Origin: Nocardioides pelophilus
GTDB taxonomy: Bacteria; Actinomycetota; Actinomycetes; Propionibacteriales; Nocardioidaceae
Length of the DNA stretch: 64,000 nucleotides
Assembly (NCBI RefSeq): GCF_014180685.1
Contig: NZ_JACEHF010000002.1
Coordinates: 52,374-116,373, forward strand
Direction of reading: 5' to 3'
Each line of letters starts with the position of its first letter. Within the stretch, counting starts at the first letter, position 1. Position numbers and translations under genes: made by a program. This document shows, piece by piece, positions 52,534 through 60,636 of the stretch. The notes beneath the pieces were generated by a model that saw only the letters and a list, made by a program, of their open reading frames with translations, was not told the DNA's origin and made no database searches.

Positions 52534-52870
52534 TCAAGTCCCTCCGGTTGACCGTGACGCGGTCAACAGTAGGGGTTCAGGCCTGTGTGCGATGGGGGAT
52601 CGCGGGCGGAAGATCGAGTCGTTCACGAGCCAAACCGCCCTTCACACGATACGGACCATTCGTGGCAGACGCTCCTAGCAGCGCGTACAGCGGGGAGTGC
52701 ACCTGCCGATATCGGCGAGTTCGGGTGAGTCAGTGGACGGCAGCGACCTGGACGCCCTGGCGGCATGCGCTCCCGGCGTGCAGACCCGTCGCAACGTCGG
52801 CGCACGGATTCGGCCGATCGACTCACACGGAGCACCCTCGATCGTCGGCGGTTCGAACTACTGTCTGCCC
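52534..52870. promoter_or_regulatory. Divergent region between restriction-methylase and AAA_13 ATPase
   Basis: This 337-bp gap holds both outward promoters if the ATPase starts at 52871. A palindrome GTTGACC-n7-GGTCAAC lies at 52547-52567, right behind the restriction gene's start. An in-frame GTG at 52697 could extend the ATPase by 58 residues, which look non-conserved. No other gene is seen. Confidence 0.55.
52547..52567. promoter_or_regulatory. Operator-like palindrome at the restriction-methylase start
   Basis: GTTGACC and GGTCAAC form a perfect 7-bp inverted repeat with a 7-base spacer. The centre is about 24 bases upstream of the GTG. A bound protein here would block transcription of the restriction gene and might also affect the divergent ATPase. 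No local controller gene is seen. Confidence 0.5.
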
Positions 52871-55159
52871 ATGCTTCGTCGCCTTGATTCCACGACTCAG
52901 TACAGGTCGCTCGGCCAGGGGTTCTGGCCCTCTAGCATTGCCTTCGGCAAGCGCACTGTCATCTACGGGCACAACGGCAGCGGCAAGTCCACCCTCTCCG
53001 ACCTCCTTCTTGAGATCGCGGCGGGCAGCTCACCCATTGACGCGACGTGGGAAGACGAGAGCGGCAACACACACAGGATCGTGAAGGGCGGGGGAGGGCC
53101 GTCGCCCTCGATGGCGGTCTTCACCAAGTCATGGGTCCAGAAAAACCTCTCGGAGTTCCTCGAAGGAGCGGGCGCCTCGCCCATCGTGACCCTCGGCGAG
53201 GAGGCGATCGAGGCCAAGGAGCAGGAGCAGGAGCTGCTCGAGCAGATCGAGGACTTCGGCTCCAAGGCGAAGGAGGCCGACAAGCGGGCTCAGGACCACG
53301 CCACCAAAGCCAAGAAGCTCGCGACCGCGGCTCAGGACGCCATCGCGGACCAGTTGAGGGAGTTCGACTACACGCGCTTCAGCAAGAATCGCTACTCCAT
53401 GCCAGTGGTGGAGGGACTGCTCCGCGACTACAAGGGCGAGTACCCCGATGAAAACCAGCACGCGGAGGCGCTCAAGCGCCTCGGCGAAGGCGCCGCCGAA
53501 CAAGTCACCGACGTGGCGCCGCCGCCTGATGGCCTCGCAGGCGCGCTCGCGAGCCTTGATGCGGTGCTGACCGCAACCCCCACCAGCGTCGCGCTCGAAT
53601 CTCTCGCCGCCGACCACAGTCGTCAGGCATGGGCGGAACGGGGCATGCAGCTTCACGAGGAGCTGGACGAGTGCCTCTTCTGTGGCAACGCCATCACGTT
53701 GGAGCGGCGCAAGCAGCTTGCGAAGCACTTCGACAAGAGTTGGTTCGAGATCCGCGAGCGTGCCCAGGCGCTGTTGGGGGAGGTGCAGCGAGCTGAAGCT
53801 GCCTCCTCGGCCTGGCTCACGACGCTCCCCGACCCCTCGGAACTGGTCAGTGAGCTGCGAGACGGCTACGGCGAGCACCTCAAGGCCGCCCAGCAGGAGG
53901 TGACGGCGCGGCACGAGGTGCTGGGGCAGCTCACCGCCGTGCTGAGCGCCAAGGTGGAAGACCCGAGCACGACACCCGCCGCCCCTGATTGGGCTCTCCT
54001 CGAAGCCACCTTCTCGGTGGCGGCCATGCAGCAGGCCATCTCCGAGCACAACAAGCAGGCCGACGAGCACTCGGTTGTCACCGAGGAACGCTGTCAGACC
54101 GTCCTTGACTACATCATCGGCTCCCGCAGCGAGGCCTTTCGGCACCTTGAGGCGCAGGCCACCGCCGACAAGACCGAGGCCAAGAAGGCAGGGGAGGCGG
54201 CTGACCTTGCCGACCGCAGACTTGAAGACGTTCGTCAGCAGCAGTTCACTACCAGCAAGATGGCCGCAACGCTTACAAAGGACTTGGCCCGGGTCTACGG
54301 CAAGGACCACTTGAGCGTCACGGTGACCCCCGATGGGAAGTCCTACTCATGCCGTAGGGGGAACGAGGCCGCCCGCCACCTCAGCGACGGGGAGCGGACC
54401 ACGCTTTCCCTGCTCTACTTCCTCCGCAAGCTCCAGGACGAGACGAACCGCAGTGCCCCCGCCGAACGCATCGTGGTGGTGGACGATCCCTCCAGCTCGC
54501 TGGACCGCGAGGCGCTCTTCGCAACTCACCAGTGGCTGCACGACACCCTCAAGGACTTCGGGCAGTTCGTGGTTCTGACCCACGACTTCCACCTTCTCCG
54601 GCTGTTCCTCAAGTCCCAGAAGAACCGTTGGACCGAGTCGGTGAAGAAGATCGACAAGGGGGACGCAGCGGAGAAGCAGTTCCCCGCCGTCGCCTTCCTA
54701 GAGGTGTTCAGCACTACTCAAGGCGAGCAGCGGGTCAGCAGGATGGAAGAGCTCCCGCGGATGCTCAGGAACAACGTCTCGGAGTACGCCTACCTCTTCT
54801 CGATGGTGATGAAGGGCGTCGCCGATGCCACAGACTGTGAGCGTCTGTTCCTGCTCCCGAATGCTGCTCGCCGTGTCCTTGAGTCCTACGCGAACTACAG
54901 AGCGCCACACCTGCCTAACTTCGACCAGCAGTTGCGGAGCCTCATCGAGGATGAAGACGCTGCCGAGGCCTACAGGGACGTCTACGACTTCTGTAACCGC
55001 TACTCCCACGGAGAGGGGGGCGAGCACGTCGATGTGTTGGACGCTCGCGCGGTTCACGGCCAGATCCGCAGAACGATGGAGTTCCTCAAGGACGTGGATC
55101 CGAAGCACTTCAGCCGCATGTGCAAGGCCACTGCTGTGGACGAGGGGATCCTGGCCTGA
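52871..55159 (+). CDS. RloC/PrrC-like AAA_13 ATPase with zinc hook
   Basis: ABC/SMC-type ATPase of 762 residues. Walker A GHNGSGKST is at 33-41, the ABC signature LSDGE at 504-508 and Walker B VVVDDPSSSLD at 535-545, with a switch His at 571. Coiled coils flank CLFC at 268-271, a zinc hook. In the C-terminal part, Arg667-x3-Glu671 (ARRVLESY) and His713 (RYSHGEG) resemble the Arg-Glu-His triad of PrrC/RloC anticodon nucleases. Such proteins cut tRNA when phage infection disturbs restriction. It is divergent from the restriction-methylase gene. The nuclease claim rests on motif spacing only. Confidence 0.82.
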   Translation: MLRRLDSTTQYRSLGQGFWPSSIAFGKRTVIYGHNGSGKSTLSDLLLEIAAGSSPIDATWEDESGNTHRIVKGGGGPSPSMAVFTKSWVQKNLSEFLEGAGASPIVTLGEEAIEAKEQEQELLEQIEDFGSKAKEADKRAQDHATKAKKLATAAQDAIADQLREFDYTRFSKNRYSMPVVEGLLRDYKGEYPDENQHAEALKRLGEGAAEQVTDVAPPPDGLAGALASLDAVLTATPTSVALESLAADHSRQAWAERGMQLHEELDECLFCGNAITLERRKQLAKHFDKSWFEIRERAQALLGEVQRAEAASSAWLTTLPDPSELVSELRDGYGEHLKAAQQEVTARHEVLGQLTAVLSAKVEDPSTTPAAPDWALLEATFSVAAMQQAISEHNKQADEHSVVTEERCQTVLDYIIGSRSEAFRHLEAQATADKTEAKKAGEAADLADRRLEDVRQQQFTTSKMAATLTKDLARVYGKDHLSVTVTPDGKSYSCRRGNEAARHLSDGERTTLSLLYFLRKLQDETNRSAPAERIVVVDDPSSSLDREALFATHQWLHDTLKDFGQFVVLTHDFHLLRLFLKSQKNRWTESVKKIDKGDAAEKQFPAVAFLEVFSTTQGEQRVSRMEELPRMLRNNVSEYAYLFSMVMKGVADATDCERLFLLPNAARRVLESYANYRAPHLPNFDQQLRSLIEDEDAAEAYRDVYDFCNRYSHGEGGEHVDVLDARAVHGQIRRTMEFLKDVDPKHFSRMCKATAVDEGILA

Positions 55160-55343
55160 GGTTTTCCATGGCCGGTGGTCGCGGCTCGTCCTCGCCGGAA
55201 AAACTCGATGGCGCCGCGCTCCGTGCCAGACGTCCAACCGGCACCATGGCGTCGACTAGACGTCATCCACACGCGCTCGCGTGGCCCCTGGCTCGCGACC
55301 AGCCGTCACGGCCGTGGGCCGCACTGGGGCCGCAGACGAACGA

Positions 55344-55404
55344 AAAACGACCCCTGACGATGGAAGACGTCGGAAGGTGTCTTCGCAGGTCAGGGGCCGT
55401 TTTC
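55344..55404. terminator. Long bidirectional terminator downstream of glnA
   Basis: CGACCCCTGAC and GTCAGGGGCCG form the outer stem, and GAAGAC/GTCTTC an inner one. U-runs follow on both strands (CGTTTT rightward, CGTTTTT leftward). It lies 35-95 bases beyond the glnA stop and also faces the AAA_13 gene, insulating core from island. Confidence 0.85.
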
Positions 55405-55438
55405 AGGCACCTAGACGGTGGGCATCACCCACGCGTGA

Positions 55439-56857
55439 CTAGATGTCGTAGTAGAGCTCGAACTCGTGCGGGTGCGGACGCAGCTGCACGGGAGCGATCT
55501 CGTGCTCGCGCTTGTAGTCGATCCACGTCTCGATCAGGTCGGGCGTGAAGACGTTGCCGACGGTGAGGAACTCGTGGTCCGCCTCGAGGGCGTCGAGCAC
55601 GGCACCGAGCGAGGTCGGCACCTGGGCGATCTCGGCCATCTCGTCCGGCGGGAGCTCGTAGATGTCCTTGTCGATGGGCGCGGCCGGCTCCGTCTTGTTC
55701 TGGATGCCGTCGAGACCGGCGAGCATCAGAGCGGAGAACGCGAGGTAGGGGTTGGCCGACGGGTCGGGGAAGCGGGTCTCGATGCGCTTGGCCTTCGGGT
55801 TGGTGCCCGTGATCGGGATCCGGACCGAGGCCGAGCGGTTGCGCGAGGAGTAGACCAGCGAGATCGGCGCCTCGAAGCCCGGGACCAGACGGTGGTAGGA
55901 GTTCACCGTCGGGTTGGTGAACGCCAGCAGCGCCGGGGCGTGCTTCAGGATGCCGCCGATGTACCAGCGGGCCATGTCGGAGAGGCCGCCGTAGCCGGTC
56001 TCGTCGTAGAACAGCGGGTCGCCGCCCTTCCACAGCGACTGGTGCACGTGCATGCCCGAGCCGTTGTCACCAAAGATCGGCTTCGGCATGAAGGTGACCG
56101 ACTTGTTCTGCTCCCACGCGGTGTTCTTGATGATGTACTTGAACTTCATCACGTCGTCCGCGGCCTTGAGCAGCGTGTCGAACTTGTAGTTGATCTCCGC
56201 CTGGCCGGCCGTGCCGACCTCGTGGTGACCGCGCTCGACCTGCAGGCCGACGTTCTCGAGGTTGCGCACCATGTCGTCGCGCAGGTCGCCGTAGTGGTCG
56301 TACGGCGCAACAGGGAAGTAGCCGCCCTTGAAGCGGGTCTTGTAGCCCAGGTTGTCGCCCTCGGCGCCCGAGTTCCACCAGCCCTCGACCGAGTCGATGT
56401 GGTAGAAGCCCTCGTTCGGAGCGGTCGAGTAGCGGACCTTGTCGAAGATGTAGAACTCGGCCTCGGGGGCGAAGTACGCCGTGTCGGCGACCCCGGTCGT
56501 GTTCAGGTAGGCCAGCGCCTTCTTCGCGATGTTGCGCGGGTCGCGGGAGTAGGGCTCGCCGGTGATCGGGTCGTGGATGAAGAAGTTCAGGTTGAGCGTC
56601 TTCGACTTCCGGAACGGGTCGATGTACGCCGTCGTCGGGTCCGGGAAGAGAGCCATGTCCGACTCGTTGATGGCCTGGAAGCCGCGGATCGACGAGCCGT
56701 CGAAGCCGAGGCCGTCGTCGAACACCGACTGGTCGAACGACGAGACCGGGACCGTGAAGTGCTGCATGATGCCCGGCAGGTCACAGAAACGGACGTCGAC
56801 ATTCTCGACGCCCTCGTCCGCGATGAACTTGAGCAGCTCTTCGCTGTTGCTGAACAT
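55439..56857 (-). CDS. glnA: Glutamine synthetase type I
   Basis: Dodecameric glutamine synthetase of 472 residues that makes glutamine from glutamate, ammonia and ATP. It has the N-terminal FDGSSIRGF, the metal sites EAEFYIFD and [12 protein letters not shown], the [13 protein letters not shown] ammonia/glutamate segment and NRSASVRIP. The KDIYELP stretch carries the Tyr that is adenylylated by GlnE in Actinobacteria. GGAGG precedes the ATG. Upstream is a GlnR double box, so nitrogen limitation should activate it. This is the main housekeeping GS type. Confidence 0.98.
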   Translation of the reverse strand: MFSNSEELLKFIADEGVENVDVRFCDLPGIMQHFTVPVSSFDQSVFDDGLGFDGSSIRGFQAINESDMALFPDPTTAYIDPFRKSKTLNLNFFIHDPITGEPYSRDPRNIAKKALAYLNTTGVADTAYFAPEAEFYIFDKVRYSTAPNEGFYHIDSVEGWWNSGAEGDNLGYKTRFKGGYFPVAPYDHYGDLRDDMVRNLENVGLQVERGHHEVGTAGQAEINYKFDTLLKAADDVMKFKYIIKNTAWEQNKSVTFMPKPIFGDNGSGMHVHQSLWKGGDPLFYDETGYGGLSDMARWYIGGILKHAPALLAFTNPTVNSYHRLVPGFEAPISLVYSSRNRSASVRIPITGTNPKAKRIETRFPDPSANPYLAFSALMLAGLDGIQNKTEPAAPIDKDIYELPPDEMAEIAQVPTSLGAVLDALEADHEFLTVGNVFTPDLIETWIDYKREHEIAPVQLRPHPHEFELYYDI

Positions 56858-56935
56858 TCGTTCCTCCTCGGCTGACCAAGGTCAGCCACCAGTCTGGAAT
56901 CCGACTCTTTCGGAATCGAGGGGCTTGATCGCGGC

Positions 56936-56941
56936 ATCGTA
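56936..56941 (-). promoter_or_regulatory. Possible glnA -10 element
   Basis: TACGAT, read on the minus strand about 80 bases before the glnA ATG and downstream of the GlnR boxes, fits an activator-dependent -10. The -35 17 bases away (GTCGTC) is poor, as expected for a GlnR-activated promoter. Confidence 0.4.
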
Positions 56942-56992
56942 CCTACGCAACGCTGCGCGACGACCGCCTGTCCAGGAACCTACGGAGGGGCG

Positions 56993-57030
56993 GTTTCTCG
57001 ACCATGACCATATTGTTTCGGGGATGTAAC
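56993..57030 (-). promoter_or_regulatory. GlnR double binding site upstream of glnA
   Basis: On the minus strand, toward glnA, the order is GTTAC-n6-GAAAC-n6-GTCAT-n6-GAAAC. This matches the streptomycete GlnR consensus gTnAC-n6-GaAAC repeated twice, with a single deviation in the third block. It is about 135 bases before the glnA start. GlnR binding would link glnA to nitrogen supply. Confidence 0.85.
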
Positions 57031-57109
57031 AGGTTTCTGAGAGCGCGATCCCGCCGCTCCGGATCGGGTCCGTGAGGTGGCCCCGGTCGGTGGCACTAGG
57101 GTGACGGCG

Positions 57110-57541
57110 ATGTCTGAGCAGCCGGCCCACTCCGTTCCGTTCCCGACCGCGTCCTGGGGGCGCCGGATCCTCGCGCTCTTCATCGACTGGACCGCCTCGA
57201 CGCTGGTCGTCATCGCGTTCGTCGGCCTCGACGAGTACGGCGAGCCCGGGTCGCCTGCGCAGATCTACACGCTGGTCGTCTTCGTGGTCGAGGCGGCGCT
57301 CTTCACGTGGCTCCTCGGAGGCTCGTTCGGCAAGCTCGCGACCCGCCTGCGCGTCGTACCTGCGCGCGGCCGGGGCCGCCTGTCCAACCCGCTCACCCTG
57401 CTGGCCCGCCAGGTCGCGATCGCGCTGGTGATCCCGCCGCTGGTGTTCAAGCAGGACGGCCGGGGTCTGCACGACATCCTCGCCGGCACCGCCACCGTCA
57501 CGATGGACACCTACCGCCGCCTCACGACGACCGGCGTTTAA
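57110..57541 (+). CDS. RDD-family membrane protein
   Basis: Protein of 143 residues with about three membrane helices. The RDD signature shows as ASWGRRILALFIDWTAS (R and D in helix 1) and the C-terminal GLHDILAGT. In Mycobacterium and relatives an RDD protein lies next to glnA1, as here. Function unclear; roles in ion or metabolite transport are proposed for the family. ATG at 57110. Confidence 0.88.
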   Translation: MSEQPAHSVPFPTASWGRRILALFIDWTASTLVVIAFVGLDEYGEPGSPAQIYTLVVFVVEAALFTWLLGGSFGKLATRLRVVPARGRGRLSNPLTLLARQVAIALVIPPLVFKQDGRGLHDILAGTATVTMDTYRRLTTTGV

Positions 57542-57584
57542 CCTTCGGCGCCACCGGTCAGTCTCCTGGGCGAGGAGGCGACGG

Positions 57585-57878
57585 GTGGCCAACGAGTTCT
57601 ACATCGACTACGACGGATCGGGCAGCGCAGCTGCCCGGTTCGCGACCAAGGGGGCGGAGCTCGACCTCGCCGCCGCGCAGGGCGCCGAGGGGTCGGCGAC
57701 CGGCATGCACGGACCGATGGGTGCGGGCACCGCGCCGGTCCAGTCCGCGGCCGACGACATCCTGGTCGCGCTCGGCGGCCGACTCCGTGTCTTCTCCGCG
57801 GAGCTGCTCGCCCTGAGCACGCTGGTCAACAACACGATCCAGGTCACCAACGAGATCGACGTGGAGTACCAGCTGTGA
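57585..57878 (+). CDS. WXG100-like small helical protein
   Basis: Protein of 97 residues, alpha-helical, with the length and composition of the ESAT-6/WXG100 group but no WxG turn. GAGGAGG lies eight bases before the GTG. Its stop overlaps the following gene's start in GTGA, so they are made together. It could be a secretion partner or chaperone for the large protein next to it. Confidence 0.6.
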   Translation: MANEFYIDYDGSGSAAARFATKGAELDLAAAQGAEGSATGMHGPMGAGTAPVQSAADDILVALGGRLRVFSAELLALSTLVNNTIQVTNEIDVEYQL

Positions 57879-59278
57879 CCAGTGAGGCTGCCGACCTGCG
57901 CTACCCCTACCCGGTCGAGGACCCCGAGGTCCTCGAGCAGCAGGGGCGTGCGATCAGCAACCTCGGCGTGCTGCTGCTCGACACGCACGCCGAGGTCAAC
58001 GACGACGAGCTCAAGCTCGCCCGATCCTGGCGCTCCGACACCGCGACCAAGGCCGCCAGCGACGTCCGGCACCTCGCCACCGCGATGCTGGGCGACAGCA
58101 GCTCCCTCGCCGACGCGGCGGCCGCGATCACGACGTACGTCGGACACGTCGAGGAGGCGCGCGCCGACATCGACGGCATCCGCAAGAAGTACGACGACGC
58201 GAACGCCGATCGCATCCACGACAACCAGCACCCGCCCGACTGGGTGGACCACCGGTTCGAGCACGAGGAGTGGCGGGAGAGCACCCAGTACGCCTTCGAG
58301 CAGAAGGCCAAGGACCTCGACGACGAGCGGACCGCCGTGCTGGCCACCCTCCGGACCCGCAGCCAGCCGGCCGTGGCGGTCCTCGACGCGACGCTCGCGC
58401 GGTTCGTCGGCAACAACCCGCCGACCAGCCAGAGCCTCGGCGAGGTCGCGTTCGAGAAGGCGTCGCAGAACCTCGAGCTCACCGGCGGCCGCTACGATTT
58501 CCAGCTCCGGCAGGCGGGGCTGCTCACCGGCCCGTCGCCGGACGGCTTCTACGCCGAGTGGCTGGCCAACGCCGAGCGACAGGGGGTCGAGCCCGGCGTA
58601 CTCGTGCAGATCGCGCGCGACCACGGCATCACGCCGGACTCGTTCGACGTGCTCGAGGGCCTGGAGGCGATCACCGACCCCGACGGCAAGACGTTCTTCC
58701 TCCTGCCGGAGGGCGTCAGTGGCGACGACGCCCGCGACGCGGCCCTGATGACGTTCATCCTCAACGCCGGCACCGACTACGGGGAGGGGACCGCCCACGA
58801 CTTCCCGATCGAGCCGTACACGTCGGACTACGTGCGCTACATCAAGGAGCGCCAGGAGGCCAACGACTGGAGCTACGACGACGACGTCGCCTTCGTCGAC
58901 GGCAACGGCGGTCGGCTCGTCACCACCCCCAACGGCATCCTGATGGGCGCCGGCGGCAACTGGCTGCAGGACGTCTACAGCCAGAAGGGCGGCACGACCT
59001 GGGGCGACATCTTCATGGTCAACGTCGACGACAGCGACCCCGTCGCGGCGTTGAAGGCCTCGATCCAGGCCGGCAGGGCGGTCTACGACGACGGCAACGG
59101 CAGCGTCTACACCGGCAACCTCGACCTCGACCGGCTGCTGCACCACGAGGAGCGTCACTCCCACCAGTGGGCCGAGGAGGGGTACGCCGGGTTCCTGTCC
59201 TCCTACCTCTGGGAGCAGATCACCGGCGGCAACCACACGGAGGAGGACGCCGGCCTCGGGGACGGCGGCTACAAGTGA
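57875..59278 (+). CDS. Helical-N-terminus protein with HExxH metallopeptidase-like C-terminus
   Basis: Protein of 467 residues. The N-terminal 110 residues are helical like WXG/LXG targeting domains. The C-terminus contains HEERH at 424-428 in DRLLHHEERHSHQWAEEGY, the zincin HExxH motif, followed after 27 residues by acidic HTEEDAG that could give the third ligand. No signal peptide is present. It sits between a WXG100-like gene and a lipoprotein with 4-base overlaps, the set-up of an exported toxin or surface peptidase. Peptidase activity is inferred from the motif. Confidence 0.65.
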   Translation: MTSEAADLRYPYPVEDPEVLEQQGRAISNLGVLLLDTHAEVNDDELKLARSWRSDTATKAASDVRHLATAMLGDSSSLADAAAAITTYVGHVEEARADIDGIRKKYDDANADRIHDNQHPPDWVDHRFEHEEWRESTQYAFEQKAKDLDDERTAVLATLRTRSQPAVAVLDATLARFVGNNPPTSQSLGEVAFEKASQNLELTGGRYDFQLRQAGLLTGPSPDGFYAEWLANAERQGVEPGVLVQIARDHGITPDSFDVLEGLEAITDPDGKTFFLLPEGVSGDDARDAALMTFILNAGTDYGEGTAHDFPIEPYTSDYVRYIKERQEANDWSYDDDVAFVDGNGGRLVTTPNGILMGAGGNWLQDVYSQKGGTTWGDIFMVNVDDSDPVAALKASIQAGRAVYDDGNGSVYTGNLDLDRLLHHEERHSHQWAEEGYAGFLSSYLWEQITGGNHTEEDAGLGDGGYK

Positions 59279-59817
59279 GGCGGTTGCCCCTGGTGGTCGC
59301 GGTCGCGGCGGTGCTCGGACTCGCCGCCTGCGACACCGGCGACGACTGGAGCCCCGACGCCCAGTTCGCGCCGTCGCTCCGGCCGGCGCTCGGCGTGCGG
59401 GTGACCGACGGCGACCTGAGGTTCTGGACCGGCACACCCTGCCGTCGGGTCACCCGGGTCGCGCTGACCTTCGACGCCGGCACCGACGAGAGCGTCTCCT
59501 GGGTGCTCGGCTCGCGCCGCGCCCGTGGCGTCGTGCTCACCCGGCTGAGCCTGGCCGGCTCCCACCGGGGCTTCACGGTCACCGAGCCGCTGCCCGAGGG
59601 CTTCGACTGGACCGACGCCGACCGGGTCTCGTTCAGCGCCGACGCCGCGGGGGAGGTGTGGGGGACCACCACCGACCTCGACGTCGTACGCGACGAGTCC
59701 GACGACCACGCCGCCGACGTCTACTACTTCGACCAGGTCGGCTGGCTCGGGCACGACGGCGTCGCGGAGCGCAACGGCGAGGACTTCCTCACGCCGTGCA
59801 CGCCTGACCCCTCCTGA
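59275..59817 (+). CDS. Lipoprotein, possible immunity or partner protein
   Basis: Protein of 180 residues with signal and lipobox (VVAVAAVLGLAAC, Cys19), then a strand-rich outer domain with one Cys pair. GTG at 59275 overlaps the preceding stop. As the third gene of the operon it may be an outer-face immunity protein for the HExxH protein or a membrane anchor for it. Both are inference. Confidence 0.7.
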   Translation: MRRLPLVVAVAAVLGLAACDTGDDWSPDAQFAPSLRPALGVRVTDGDLRFWTGTPCRRVTRVALTFDAGTDESVSWVLGSRRARGVVLTRLSLAGSHRGFTVTEPLPEGFDWTDADRVSFSADAAGEVWGTTTDLDVVRDESDDHAADVYYFDQVGWLGHDGVAERNGEDFLTPCTPDPS

Positions 59818-59821
59818 CGCC

Positions 59822-59861
59822 TTGGTTTCGAGGCTCGCGTCGCTCGCACCTCAACCAGCGG
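59822..59861. repeat. Dispersed intergenic repeat copy
   Basis: TGGTTTCGAGGCTCGCGTCG and what follows, up to CACCTCAACCAGCGG, resembles on the reverse strand the unit TGGT[C/T]GAGG...CGA[A/G]ACC found at 61634-61740. Such repeats are common between genes in Nocardioides-like genomes. It can fold into a hairpin after the lipoprotein and DUF4191 genes. Confidence 0.55.
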
Positions 59862-59867
59862 CGGGGA

Positions 59868-60587
59868 TCAGCGACCCTTGAGGTTGCCGCGCATGCCCTT
59901 CATGCTCGTCGGCACCGGGCCACGGGGGAGCGGGACCTTGGGCCGCTGGGCGTCGAGCGCCTTCAGCCGCTGGAGGATGTCGGTCTGCTCGGCGGGCTTC
60001 ACCTGACGGCCCAGCTTCTGCACGTGCTTGACCAGCTTGGGCAGCGGCACCTGGCCCTCGCCGGACCCGACCAGCACCTCGTGCACGGGGTAGTCGGAGG
60101 CCACCCGCTCGTGCTTCTTGCGCTCGCTGATCATCAGCGGCCGCAGCCGGTTGGGGTTGCCCTCGCCGACGAGGACGATGCCCGGAGGCCCGACCACGCG
60201 GTGGACCATGTCCTGCTGCTTGGTGAAGCCGACGACCTCTTCGAGCTTCCAGCCGCGGCGCAGCATGGTGAGCGCGCGGGCACCGGCGCCGACCTGGCCC
60301 TCCATCCGCGCGTACGCCGCCTTCTGCGCGCGCCGGCTGAAGACGATCATCATGCCGAGGAAGCCCAGCAGGACGCCGCCGACGATCGACATGATCAGGC
60401 CGATCGTGCCGCTGCCGGGCAACAGCCAGAAGATGCCGAAGCCGATCCCGCCGAAGAGGAGGAACGCGGCGAGCATCCACCAGCCGACGGCGCGGTCGAC
60501 CTCCCTGGTCATCTTGAAGGTCTCGATGACCTGCCGGCGCCGGCTCATGGTCGAGGGGTCGAGGGGCTCTTTAGGCTCTTTCGCCAT
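59868..60587 (-). CDS. DUF4191 family membrane protein
   Basis: Protein of 239 residues with two membrane helices (WWMLAAFLLFGGIGFGIFWL; GLIMSIVGGVLLGFLGMMIV), then the conserved cytosolic part with PGIVLVGEG and LMISERKKHERV and a basic tail. DUF4191 proteins follow lipA in many Actinobacteria; function unknown. ATG at 60587 chosen as the family-like start (MAKEPKEP); no strong ribosome site. Confidence 0.88.
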   Translation of the reverse strand: MAKEPKEPLDPSTMSRRRQVIETFKMTREVDRAVGWWMLAAFLLFGGIGFGIFWLLPGSGTIGLIMSIVGGVLLGFLGMMIVFSRRAQKAAYARMEGQVGAGARALTMLRRGWKLEEVVGFTKQQDMVHRVVGPPGIVLVGEGNPNRLRPLMISERKKHERVASDYPVHEVLVGSGEGQVPLPKLVKHVQKLGRQVKPAEQTDILQRLKALDAQRPKVPLPRGPVPTSMKGMRGNLKGR

Positions 60588-60636
60588 CGTGCTGTGCTGC
60601 CTACCTGACTTGTAGGGATGTGCTGGTGGTCGGAGC

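Noticed and set aside
52846..52865. tRNA-like T-loop sequence GGTTCGAAC
   Set aside because: No acceptor stem, D-arm or anticodon arm can be built around it.
55466..56875. 469-residue plus-strand open frame opposite glnA
   Set aside because: glnA is unmistakable on the minus strand; the plus frame has no family features and a skewed Val/Arg/Asp composition.
57608..59437. 609-residue open frame on the minus strand opposite the HExxH operon
   Set aside because: It is Arg/Val/Gly-rich shadow translation of high-GC coding DNA. The plus strand has ribosome sites, GTGA overlaps, a lipobox and HEERH.
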